Below, piece after piece: positions 1-8,477 of a stretch of DNA of 33,671 nucleotides; position 1 is the first letter of the stretch, and every line of letters begins with the position of its first letter. This stretch comes from a virus. Position numbers and translations under genes: made by a program. A model generated the notes under the pieces. It had not been told where the DNA came from. It ran no database searches and worked only from the letters and a program-made list of their open reading frames with translations. The stretch covers positions 1-33,671 of IMG/VR virus record IMGVR_UViG_3300043464_003309; one strand, written 5' to 3'.

Positions 1-2475
1 ATTAGCAAGTGTAATATCATGAGTCTTACTAACATATATAACGAGAGATACGGAACTTCTGTTGCAGCGAACGATAATTACATAGCTGTCGGAAACCCTC
101 CAACCTATGATTATAATCCAGCGGAGGGATTTTATAGAATTGGTGAAGTTAAATTGATTAAAAGAGACACATTTAATTCAAATTATTCATCATCATATAC
201 ATTTACAAAAAGTTTAAACGCACAAACTATTTATAGCACTCGGTTTGGTGAATCAGTGGATTTATCTGATTACTTTTTAGCTGTAGGTAATAGTGTATTA
301 TCCGCAAGTGTTACAAAAGGTTCCTTTGTTGATGTTTATGTTATCGACTCCAATTACAATGTTGTGAGTGGCGCTCTCGTACCGGATAACAATTGTGTAG
401 ATGAAAGCATTAACACACAAACTTATTCAAACACACCATTAGTCACACTTACCGGATCAAATTCTTTTGGTACATCTGTTAGTATAACCAATAAATACCT
501 TGCCATCGGATCTCCATCTGAAAATAGCAATCGTGGTAGAGTTTACATTTATCAATTTTCTGCTTCTAAATACAAATTGGAATCTGTTCTGACTCCAGAT
601 CCAACTTTATACCCTAAACAACGAGGTTTTGGATATTCTATTTCGTTGGATAAAAAGAATCAAAATAGAATTGTTATTGGAAGTAATCAATTGTCTCAAT
701 CTAGAGTATATCTATATCAATCGTCATCCGGCGGTTGGGGATTAAAGCAAACATTTGTGCAAGTGACAGGATCACTTTCTGTTGAAAATAGCGTGTTCAA
801 TTGGTATCCAGTGTCATTGTTAAATTCTAACTATGGCCAGTCAGTTTCTATTTATGATAAGACCCTTGTAGTTGGATCACCAAATGATTTGGTTTATTAT
901 GAATACTCAGGATCAAATATTCAAAGACAAAGAGGCGCTTTTTATGTATATTCTACAAATCCGTGTGATGAAAAACCAACCGGTAGTTACAATTTAATAT
1001 CAAAACTTTATGGCGACGAAAACACATTCAAAGATAATTTGTTAGGACAATCTGTATGTGTGTTTGAAAATAAGATATTAATTGGTTCTCCAAAGAGATA
1101 CTCCCCATTCTCCTCGCTTTTTATATCTGGATCTTTAAATTTTTACGAAAACATTTCGGACGCAAATGATTTTGGAGCGTCAACTTTCTTAGGTCAAGTA
1201 TTATACTATTCGATCACAGGATCTAGCTTAGTCAAAATGACCGATTATCCGATTTCTAAACGTAAGGAAAGTGATAATAGTCCATTTCAAGCATTTGGAA
1301 GTGCCGTTTCAATCTATGGAAATAATTTGGTAATAGGATCTCCTGTACCATTATTGAGAGATTATTATTTAAACACCCCATATATTACAGAATCTGGAAG
1401 TATGGCGGATGCTAATTATAAACTAACATCTTCTTATTATGCCGAAGGATGTGATGTTACATCAAGTGTAGTATTTCTTCAAATAGAACAATCGGTCACT
1501 ACAGATACAGGAGCTCCTGTGTATGTTGCACTATGTGAGGAAGTTCCTGATTCGCCATATACAGCAATTGAAGGAAGTGCTTTTATTTATAATTCATCCG
1601 ATCTTCAAAAGAATTTTAACGTTGGAAATGTATTTTACAATAATAACCGCGTTGTTATCAACAATACCGGAAGTGGTTTAAACTTAATAGCTAGAAATCC
1701 AGCTGATCCTACCAAGTCATACATATACATGGATTATGAAAGTCTCATACAACTAAATGAAAAACAATATATATGTACCATCGAACCAGGAGAGTTTAAT
1801 ATTTCAACAAATCCAACAGCTGTAACTGGCAGTGTTATTAACTATGGTATTGTTAATAACACTGATTTTGATTTCAACAATTTAGATTTGATTTTAAGAT
1901 ACATAAACTATAAGTTGACTTCACCAAGAAGCGAACAATGGTGGAATAATATGGTATCAGGTGATGTTGAAACAAGCATTTTGTCTTTTTATTCTGGATC
2001 GTATGATATTACAACTCCATACACAGGATCTTATATTCAAGGATCAAGATTCCAAGATAACAAATTAACTGAAGGCTTAAAGTGTATATTGGCTACAAAA
2101 TCTTATGATGTTAATGGTGATGGTAAAGTAGATTTTCAAGATGGTAATGCTATTTGGAAATATTTTATTAATAATCTTACATTTCAAAATTATCAGAATT
2201 ATACAAATCCAAATAGTAAGAGAAATACATACGATAGTATGATTAAGTTTTTGGATAATAACACTGGTAAAGGCAATAGAGATTATATAAAGAAAGAATT
2301 TTTCAATTACCCATATAGTTCATCCATCGATCCAACTGGCTCTTATTTGGCACCATATATTACCCAAGTAGGTTTGTATAGCGGTGCAGATTTAGTGGCA
2401 ATAGCTAAATTGGCACAACCAATTAAAAATAGTGGTGAGTTGCCTATTAATATTGCTGTTAAATGGGATACTTAA
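1..2475 (+). CDS. FG-GAP beta-propeller protein with dockerin-like loop, likely virion structural; 5' partial
   Basis: The first in-frame ATG is at 19, but the frame is open to base 1, there is no ribosome binding site before 19, and a repeat begins only ten residues in, so the true start probably lies outside the window. Numbering from that ATG, seven copies of an [FYL]G-x-[SA]-[VI]...[LI]x[VI]G[SN]P-like unit sit near residues 11, 77, 150, 204, 272, 342 and 426. This is the FG-GAP pattern of integrin-alpha-type propellers. A single calcium loop of dockerin/EF-hand type (D697, N699, D701, G702, D705, D708) lies near the C-terminus. Many Gly-Ser and Thr-Gly-Ser turns fit an extracellular or virion surface protein. 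No enzyme motif or signal peptide is seen. A tail-fibre, baseplate or adhesin role is inferred from architecture and neighbourhood only. Confidence 0.75.
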   Translation: MSKCNIMSLTNIYNERYGTSVAANDNYIAVGNPPTYDYNPAEGFYRIGEVKLIKRDTFNSNYSSSYTFTKSLNAQTIYSTRFGESVDLSDYFLAVGNSVLSASVTKGSFVDVYVIDSNYNVVSGALVPDNNCVDESINTQTYSNTPLVTLTGSNSFGTSVSITNKYLAIGSPSENSNRGRVYIYQFSASKYKLESVLTPDPTLYPKQRGFGYSISLDKKNQNRIVIGSNQLSQSRVYLYQSSSGGWGLKQTFVQVTGSLSVENSVFNWYPVSLLNSNYGQSVSIYDKTLVVGSPNDLVYYEYSGSNIQRQRGAFYVYSTNPCDEKPTGSYNLISKLYGDENTFKDNLLGQSVCVFENKILIGSPKRYSPFSSLFISGSLNFYENISDANDFGASTFLGQVLYYSITGSSLVKMTDYPISKRKESDNSPFQAFGSAVSIYGNNLVIGSPVPLLRDYYLNTPYITESGSMADANYKLTSSYYAEGCDVTSSVVFLQIEQSVTTDTGAPVYVALCEEVPDSPYTAIEGSAFIYNSSDLQKNFNVGNVFYNNNRVVINNTGSGLNLIARNPADPTKSYIYMDYESLIQLNEKQYICTIEPGEFNISTNPTAVTGSVINYGIVNNTDFDFNNLDLILRYINYKLTSPRSEQWWNNMVSGDVETSILSFYSGSYDITTPYTGSYIQGSRFQDNKLTEGLKCILATKSYDVNGDGKVDFQDGNAIWKYFINNLTFQNYQNYTNPNSKRNTYDSMIKFLDNNTGKGNRDYIKKEFFNYPYSSSIDPTGSYLAPYITQVGLYSGADLVAIAKLAQPIKNSGELPINIAVKWDT

Positions 2476-2502
2476 TTATATTTATTATTATAAGGATAAA
2501 AT

Positions 2503-2820
2503 ATGGCAACATCATCTGACAGCAAAGTAATTGATCGTGAATCTAGTAAAGTCAGCCTAGCTGATAGATACAAGACACAAAAGGCCGGTGGTGCATTTAA
2601 CGTTCAACAAAACGTTAAGACCAGTGGTGCTAATGAAATATCCTTGGGAGGTAGCACATTTGAAACCAATTATACAAAGACCAAAGGTTTTAAACTACAA
2701 ATGGGTTTACAACAAAGTGAGTTTAAAGATGTAGGTAACGGTGTAAGTTCCCGTCAGCAATCTGTATATCTAAAAGGATTCAGTTCTACAAAATATGGTA
2801 GTGCTGTGATCAATCGTTGA
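2503..2820 (+). CDS. Small protein of unknown function, possible virion component
   Basis: This 105-residue protein is not recognised. It is preceded by a good ribosome binding site (AAGGA at 2492-2496, six bases before the ATG). It is polar and rich in Ser, Lys, Gln and Gly, with no cysteine, membrane segment or enzyme motif. The N-terminal 30 residues are charged and may be helical; the rest, with alternating polar and hydrophobic residues, looks beta-rich. It lies 27 bases after the propeller gene and 12 before the resolvase gene. Being cotranscribed with the propeller protein makes a minor structural or assembly role plausible, but nothing in the sequence proves it. Confidence 0.7.
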   Translation: MATSSDSKVIDRESSKVSLADRYKTQKAGGAFNVQQNVKTSGANEISLGGSTFETNYTKTKGFKLQMGLQQSEFKDVGNGVSSRQQSVYLKGFSSTKYGSAVINR

Positions 2821-2832
2821 TATATATTCTAA

Positions 2833-3345
2833 ATGGTTATATTAGGATTAGACTCTTCAACGTCTGTCACTGGATGGGCGTTTTCTGAAAATGGTAAAAT
2901 ACTTGATGCTGGTTTTATTGATACAAAAAAGTTCGAAACCACCAAGGAAAAAACTTACCATGTTATAGAGATATTGGAAAAAAATAAGCTGATGAAACAG
3001 GTTCAACACATTAACCTAGAAGCAGCTTTAAGTGGATTTGCAGGTGGGTTTACCTCACAACAAGTTATAATCACATTAGCTAGACACAATGCGGTGTTTG
3101 CTTATATCATAGAAGAACACTTCAAAGTCAAGGTCAATTTGTTATCTGTAAATACTATGCGTAAACAATTGTTTGGTAAGTGTAGAATTAAGGGTGTCAA
3201 GTCAAAAGATTTTGTTAAATTGGAGTTGGAAAAATTGATACCAGAAGTTAAAGATTTCTCGGTATTAAATAAAAAAGGTAACTGGGACGAAAAGAATGGG
3301 GATATGTACGATGGAATTGTTTGTTCTCTTTATAAAATAACTTGA
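2833..3345 (+). CDS. RuvC-like Holliday junction resolvase
   Basis: The 170-residue protein has the RNase H-fold layout of RuvC-type resolvases, which cut four-way DNA junctions with two metal ions. Visible motifs are the first strand with D7 (GLDSSTSVTGWA), the second acidic residue E63 (NLEAALSGF), and the C-terminal pair D157 and D160 (DMYDGIVCSLY), in the expected order and spacing. The length matches the family (about 160-175). T4 itself uses the unrelated endonuclease VII (gp49) to resolve junctions and debranch DNA before packaging; this protein probably does the same job. It sits directly before primase and the recombination nuclease. No clear ribosome binding site precedes the ATG. 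A related structure-specific RNase H-fold nuclease cannot be excluded. Confidence 0.85.
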   Translation: MVILGLDSSTSVTGWAFSENGKILDAGFIDTKKFETTKEKTYHVIEILEKNKLMKQVQHINLEAALSGFAGGFTSQQVIITLARHNAVFAYIIEEHFKVKVNLLSVNTMRKQLFGKCRIKGVKSKDFVKLELEKLIPEVKDFSVLNKKGNWDEKNGDMYDGIVCSLYKIT

Positions 3346-3383
3346 TCTTTAAAATATTCGTTGTATCATTATGACGAGACGTT

Positions 3384-4298
3384 ATGTTAGAAATTTCCGT
3401 AATAGATACGCTTACAAAATTGTTCAAGCACAAACCATCCATACAAAAAGGTGGTGATGAAGCTCTATTTTTCTGTCCAAACTGCAAACATTACAAAAGA
3501 AAGTTAAACATTAACACCAACACTGGTTATTATCACTGTTGGGTTTGTAACTTTAGTGGAAAGAGTTTTTCTACTCTTCTAAAAAAGATTGGTGCGCCTA
3601 AAGAATATTTTGAGTTACTTTGCAAGCACAAGATCAAACACGATACATCAAAGAAGACTGAAATTAAGTTGATGTTGCCTGATGGATTCAAACCCTTATA
3701 TAAGGATAGTTCCGACATCGAATATAAACACGCACTTTCATATTGTTTTAAACGAGGTTTAACAATCCATGAAATTGTAAGATATAATATCGGATATTGT
3801 GTAGATGGTAATTTTAGAAATAGGGTTATTGTGCCGTCTTATGATGATAGTGGTAATTTAAATTTCTATTGTGGACGAGATTTCTATGAGAGTAAGATGA
3901 AGTATCGTTTGTGTGAAGCTACCAAAGATATAGTTGGGTTTGAATTGTATTCCGATTTTAATCAACCAGTAACTCTTGTAGAAGGTGTATTTGATGCGTT
4001 TGCAGTTAAATACAATGCTATTCCATTGTTTGGTAAGAATTTGTCCAACAAACTGAAAATTAAACTAATGACGTATAGACCACCAAGAGTGAATGTGTTG
4101 TTGGATAATGATGCGTTAGTGTCCAGTTTAAGAATATGTGATTTTCTTTTACAAAACAATATAGATACATATTTGATCAGACTTGAAGGAAAAGATCCGA
4201 ATGAAATCGGACATAAAAAAACTTGGCAATTTATAGATAGTTGTGATAGACTAACAGAAAGTGACTTGTATAGTCTCAAACTTAAAACCATTTTATGA
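3384..4298 (+). CDS. 61: DNA primase, DnaG/gp61-like (zinc finger plus TOPRIM)
   Basis: This 304-residue protein would make RNA primers for lagging-strand synthesis together with the phage helicase. An N-terminal zinc-binding domain carries C31-x2-C34 and C52-x2-C55 (FFCPNCKHY and HCWVCNFSG), the CHC2-type arrangement with a Cys in place of the usual His. A TOPRIM catalytic core follows: E200-G201 in the strand TLVEGVFDAFA, then the DND triplet at 241-243 (VLLDNDA), and the downstream KDPNE stretch (270-274) typical of DnaG relatives. The length is close to T4 gp61 (342). The stop overlaps the next start in ATGA at 4295-4298, implying translational coupling to the recombination nuclease. The helicase partner is not in the window. 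Confidence 0.92.
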   Translation: MLEISVIDTLTKLFKHKPSIQKGGDEALFFCPNCKHYKRKLNINTNTGYYHCWVCNFSGKSFSTLLKKIGAPKEYFELLCKHKIKHDTSKKTEIKLMLPDGFKPLYKDSSDIEYKHALSYCFKRGLTIHEIVRYNIGYCVDGNFRNRVIVPSYDDSGNLNFYCGRDFYESKMKYRLCEATKDIVGFELYSDFNQPVTLVEGVFDAFAVKYNAIPLFGKNLSNKLKIKLMTYRPPRVNVLLDNDALVSSLRICDFLLQNNIDTYLIRLEGKDPNEIGHKKTWQFIDSCDRLTESDLYSLKLKTIL

Positions 4299-7200
4299 TA
4301 GTATTAAAAAATACAAACCAGAAGATCGATAACGTCGTTCACATCGCAGATATTCATATTCGTCTGACAAAAAGACACGATGAATATGTTTCTATTTTTC
4401 AGAAATTCTACGATTCTCTGGACAAAGTGAAAAAGGTAACTAATTCTGTATTGGTTATTGCCGGAGATGTGTTTCACAACAAGTCTGATCTAAGCCCGGA
4501 ATGTGTAAAAATCGGTAGTGATTTTTTGAAAAATTGTGCTGATAGAATTCCTACAATCTTAACCGCTGGTAATCATGATGCAACACTAGCTAATAAGGCT
4601 AGATTGGATTGCTTGACTCCAATCGTAGATAGTTTAAATCATCCAAATTTATATTATCTAAAGTCGAGTGACGTTTTTCGTTATGAAAACATATTATTTA
4701 ATAACTTTAGTGTATTTGATGAACCAGATAAGTATATCAACTATTACACCATTCCTTCACGATATAAAAATGAAACTGATCACCACATCGCTTTATTTCA
4801 TGGACCAGTAAATAATGCCGTGACTGATGTTGGTTATATGGTTAGTAGCCGATCAATAACAAATGAATTGTTCGATGGACATCACATTGCAATGTTAGGC
4901 GATATTCATAAACATCAGATTTTACAAGAATTTGATGACGTTGAAAATAAACCTTTGATCGTATATGCTGGTTCTATGATTCAACAGAATCATGGAGAAG
5001 AAATCAAGGGTCATGGCTTTCTTCTGTGGGATCTAAAACGTAGAGTTTTTAAACACTACGAATTGATAAATGATTATGGTTTTTATACCATCGAAATCAA
5101 TAAAGGTACATTGGTAACAGATATTTCTAATATTCCAAAGAAGGCTCGTGTTAGAACCATGTGTTATGAGTCTATTCCATCACAAGTAAAAGAGGTGATG
5201 AACGATTTGAAGAGTAAGTGTGATATTATAGAAAGTACATTCATTCGTGTCGATGAACCAAACAATGATTTGACATTAAAGAATGGTCAGATTTTTGATA
5301 TCCATAACATTTTTGATGTAGATTATCAAAACAAGTTAATAGAAGATAATCTTCTTGTTAAGAAAGTAGATAAAAATCTCATTGAAAAAGTTAAAGATCT
5401 AAACAAAACAATCAATAATCAGATTCCAAAGGATAAAGCTCCTAAGAACATTAGATGGAAGCCTAAGACCTTTGAATTTGACAATATGTTTAGTTATGGT
5501 GAAGGAAATTTCATTGATTTCACTAAATTAAAAGGAGCTATTGGTTTGTTTGCTCCAAATGCTAGCGGCAAGTCTAGTATTATGGACGCTTTGGCATTTT
5601 GTGTCTTTGATAAGTTCAGTAAAGGATATAAAGCATCTCATGTGTTGAACACACAAAAAATGAGCTTCAAATGTAAATTTAATTTTGAAGTAAATGGCGT
5701 TGATTATTTTATTGAACGTGAGGGCGAAGCCGATAAAAAGGGAAATGTTAAAGTAAAGGTTAAGTTTTACAAGATTGAAAATGGAAATGAAGTTCCATTG
5801 AATGGAGAAGCTCGTCGTAGTACCAATGATATTATCAGAGACTATGTTGGTACATATGAAGACTTTATTCTAACCGTACTTAGCATACAAAATAGTAAGG
5901 CTGGATCGTTTATTGATCTAGGTCAGACAGAACGTAAAGATCTCTTGTGTCAATTCATGGGATTGAATGTTTTTGATCAGCTATATACCATCGCTAATGA
6001 AAACTTTAAAGAAACCAATACTCTTCTAAAGAATGTTAGTAAGGATCAATTAATAGAAAATTTGCAAATGGTTTCTGGTAGCATTGATCTAAATAATAGA
6101 AATATATCTCAATATAATTTGGATATCAAGGATCTTGAAGCCAAAAAAGAAGAACAAAATAACAAGTTATTAGAGTTGTCTAATGATATCGTTAAGACTG
6201 CAACTTTTGATTTTGATATTACTAAATTAGAGTCTGAAAAGACACAATTGGAATCTAAGATCGACACATTTGAACATGATATAAATGAAAAGAAGGTTAA
6301 ATTCTCTACAATTGAAAATCAACTTTCAGATTTATCCTCTTCTTTGAAGAGTTGTGAAAATATAGAAAATGATTACGATCAGTTTAAGATTTGTAAGGAT
6401 AACGAGTCTAAAAAGTCTTCTGAAATTGAAAAACTAAAGGTAGTTGTTAAGAACAAGATAGATAAGTTAAAAAAGTTGGAAGACCACAAGTATGATCCTA
6501 ATTGTACATTCTGCGTCAATAACGTGTTCGTAAAAGATGCTATTAAAACCAAGGAAGAACTTGAACTTGATAAAAACAAGGGCAAAATATTGGTAGAAGA
6601 ATTTAATATTATTAAATCCAAGTTGGATTCATTTGGAGATATTGAATCTCGTTATAAGGAATGTCAACGTATTGATGGTGAAAGAGTTAAGTTGGAAAAA
6701 ACCAAAGAAATTCTATCTACGTCAGTACTACGTGATGAAAATTTCAAGATTCGATTACAAAATGATTTGAATGGGGTAATTCAAAACATTGATACTTTTT
6801 ATAAGAACAAAGATATTATTGAAAACAATTCGAAACTACTTGTTATTGTTAACGAAGTAAAAGCTATTGTTAAAAATATCGAATCAGAGATTAAATTGGT
6901 TAATAATAAGCTGTTTAATTCTTCTACTGAAAAAGGAAAGTTGGAATTGCAACATAAGAATACTACTGAACAACTGAATAAAGTTAAAGAGTTGGAGGAT
7001 TCATATGAAGCTTATAAATTGTATACAGGTATAATCAGTCGAGATGGTATTCCATATGAAATCATCACAAAGACTCTGCCTGAAATTGAAAAGGAAGTTA
7101 ATAATATTCTTCATCAATTGGTTGAATTCTCAATTACGCTTCAGACAGATGGTAAGAATATCATGACAAATATTGTTTATGATGATAAACAATGGCCTCT

Positions 7201-7483
7201 TGAAATGGCTAGTGGTATGGAGAAGTTTATTTCTGGCTTGGCTATAAGAGTCGCACTAATTAATATTAGTAATCTACCAAGACCAAATATCATTTGTATA
7301 GATGAAGGGTTTGGATGTGCTGATAGTGATCATTTAGGTCAAATGGGTGCTTTATTTAATTATTTAAAACATCAATTCGATTTTATCTGGATAATTAGCC
7401 ATCTAGATCAGATGCGAGATATGGTTGATAGTCAAGTAGAAATAAAAAAAGAAAATGGATATAGCAGAGTAGTATATAAATAA
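4295..7483 (+). CDS. Fused Mre11/SbcD nuclease - Rad50/SbcC ATPase (gp47-gp46 fusion)
   Basis: A single 1062-residue frame holds both halves of the recombination exonuclease that resects DNA ends. Residues 1-260 are a calcineurin-like phosphoesterase with all metal motifs: D19-x-H21, GD at 57-58, GNHD at 92-95, H169, and GDIHKH at 202-207. From about 390 a Rad50-type ABC ATPase begins: Walker A APNASGKSS (420-428), a long charged coiled coil, a zinc hook CTFC at 737-740, the return coil, the signature ASGMEKFISG near 972-981, and Walker B IICIDEG at 999-1005 with a D-loop after it. In T4 the two parts are separate genes, 47 (339 aa) and 46 (560 aa). No stop or obvious internal start divides them here. 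The gene overlaps the primase stop by four bases. Confidence 0.93.
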   Translation: MIVLKNTNQKIDNVVHIADIHIRLTKRHDEYVSIFQKFYDSLDKVKKVTNSVLVIAGDVFHNKSDLSPECVKIGSDFLKNCADRIPTILTAGNHDATLANKARLDCLTPIVDSLNHPNLYYLKSSDVFRYENILFNNFSVFDEPDKYINYYTIPSRYKNETDHHIALFHGPVNNAVTDVGYMVSSRSITNELFDGHHIAMLGDIHKHQILQEFDDVENKPLIVYAGSMIQQNHGEEIKGHGFLLWDLKRRVFKHYELINDYGFYTIEINKGTLVTDISNIPKKARVRTMCYESIPSQVKEVMNDLKSKCDIIESTFIRVDEPNNDLTLKNGQIFDIHNIFDVDYQNKLIEDNLLVKKVDKNLIEKVKDLNKTINNQIPKDKAPKNIRWKPKTFEFDNMFSYGEGNFIDFTKLKGAIGLFAPNASGKSSIMDALAFCVFDKFSKGYKASHVLNTQKMSFKCKFNFEVNGVDYFIEREGEADKKGNVKVKVKFYKIENGNEVPLNGEARRSTNDIIRDYVGTYEDFILTVLSIQNSKAGSFIDLGQTERKDLLCQFMGLNVFDQLYTIANENFKETNTLLKNVSKDQLIENLQMVSGSIDLNNRNISQYNLDIKDLEAKKEEQNNKLLELSNDIVKTATFDFDITKLESEKTQLESKIDTFEHDINEKKVKFSTIENQLSDLSSSLKSCENIENDYDQFKICKDNESKKSSEIEKLKVVVKNKIDKLKKLEDHKYDPNCTFCVNNVFVKDAIKTKEELELDKNKGKILVEEFNIIKSKLDSFGDIESRYKECQRIDGERVKLEKTKEILSTSVLRDENFKIRLQNDLNGVIQNIDTFYKNKDIIENNSKLLVIVNEVKAIVKNIESEIKLVNNKLFNSSTEKGKLELQHKNTTEQLNKVKELEDSYEAYKLYTGIISRDGIPYEIITKTLPEIEKEVNNILHQLVEFSITLQTDGKNIMTNIVYDDKQWPLEMASGMEKFISGLAIRVALINISNLPRPNIICIDEGFGCADSDHLGQMGALFNYLKHQFDFIWIISHLDQMRDMVDSQVEIKKENGYSRVVYK

Positions 7484-7487
7484 TAGT

Positions 7488-8477
7488 ATGAATATATCAG
7501 ACACCATCATTGTTAAAAATAAAAAATTAAGTTTCACGATAAATGACCACGGGGAGTTTGTACTTTATAAGGACGATGGTTTTAGTATCGAATATTTGAT
7601 TCTAATAAAAAGTTTAGATACAGGTTTAACATCGAATATGTTATATATAAACATGTCTGATCATTGTGTTAGTTGGACATATAATTGGTGTGTAAAACCA
7701 GCAACATTAAAAAACAATCATCCAGGAATAAAATTAGAAATTTATTATTATGATCATGATAGAAATGTAAATTTAATTTATAAAAAAAACTATCGATTTG
7801 ATTTAACTCGTTTAGATATTAAACTCAAATCAAATCAATATGATATCGCATACGATCCATTTTTTTATTTTTTATATGATCAGGAATTCAAGTCGTTGTG
7901 TAATATTAAAGAAGATGATATAGTTTATGATTTAGGCGCTAATATAGGATCATTTTCGTTGGTTTGTAAAAACTTTGATGTTAAAAAAGTATATGCTTTT
8001 GAACCAAACACATCGACATTTGATTGTCTCGTATATAATACAGATAGATATGGTGAAAATGTTACATGTTTTAAAAAAGCAATATCAAATTCATTTAAAA
8101 AAGTGTCATTTGGAAATTATTCGAATAATAATTTAGAGGATAAAACATGTGGTTGTTCAATTGTAACCGATGATAAAAATCTAGAAACAGTATCCGCTAT
8201 AAATCTTGAGTTATTTACATATGCAAATGAGCTTGAATTACCAACATATCTTAAAGTTGACATAGAAGGTGCTGAATATGAATTTTTTGATTCAATCAGT
8301 GATACTTTTTTAAAAAATTGTCATACTATATTTTTAGAATTTCATGACAGAGATGACAGATTAAATAAAATTATTGACAGATTAACTATGTTAAATTACA
8401 AAATGTTTTTTCATGGTGATGAAAAGTATGTATTAAGCCAGACTATGGGAACTATATTTTTTGTTAAACAATTATGA
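7488..8477 (+). CDS. FkbM-family SAM-dependent methyltransferase
   Basis: The C-terminal two thirds of this 329-residue protein is a class I methyltransferase of the FkbM type, which commonly O-methylates sugars or polyketides. The S-adenosylmethionine loop is DLGANIG (148-154), the acidic residue after strand 2 is E172 (AFEPNTSTF), and the family motif KVDIEGAEYE lies at 256-265. The first 120 residues are not methyltransferase; they are beta-rich with many aromatic and Asn/Asp residues and may form an accessory binding domain. The gene starts four bases after the recombination nuclease and its stop overlaps the next start (ATGA at 8474-8477), opening a five-gene sugar-modification operon. 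The acceptor is unknown; a glycan made by the neighbouring transferases is the natural guess. Confidence 0.87.
   Translation: MNISDTIIVKNKKLSFTINDHGEFVLYKDDGFSIEYLILIKSLDTGLTSNMLYINMSDHCVSWTYNWCVKPATLKNNHPGIKLEIYYYDHDRNVNLIYKKNYRFDLTRLDIKLKSNQYDIAYDPFFYFLYDQEFKSLCNIKEDDIVYDLGANIGSFSLVCKNFDVKKVYAFEPNTSTFDCLVYNTDRYGENVTCFKKAISNSFKKVSFGNYSNNNLEDKTCGCSIVTDDKNLETVSAINLELFTYANELELPTYLKVDIEGAEYEFFDSISDTFLKNCHTIFLEFHDRDDRLNKIIDRLTMLNYKMFFHGDEKYVLSQTMGTIFFVKQL

Noticed and set aside
3962-4291. A 109-residue minus-strand frame inside the primase gene
   Set aside because: The plus-strand frame has clear TOPRIM motifs over the same bases; the shadow has no recognisable feature.
5380-5470. Possible gene boundary between the nuclease and ATPase halves
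   Set aside because: No stop codon, ribosome binding site or plausible start lies in the linker, so a true fusion is the simpler reading.
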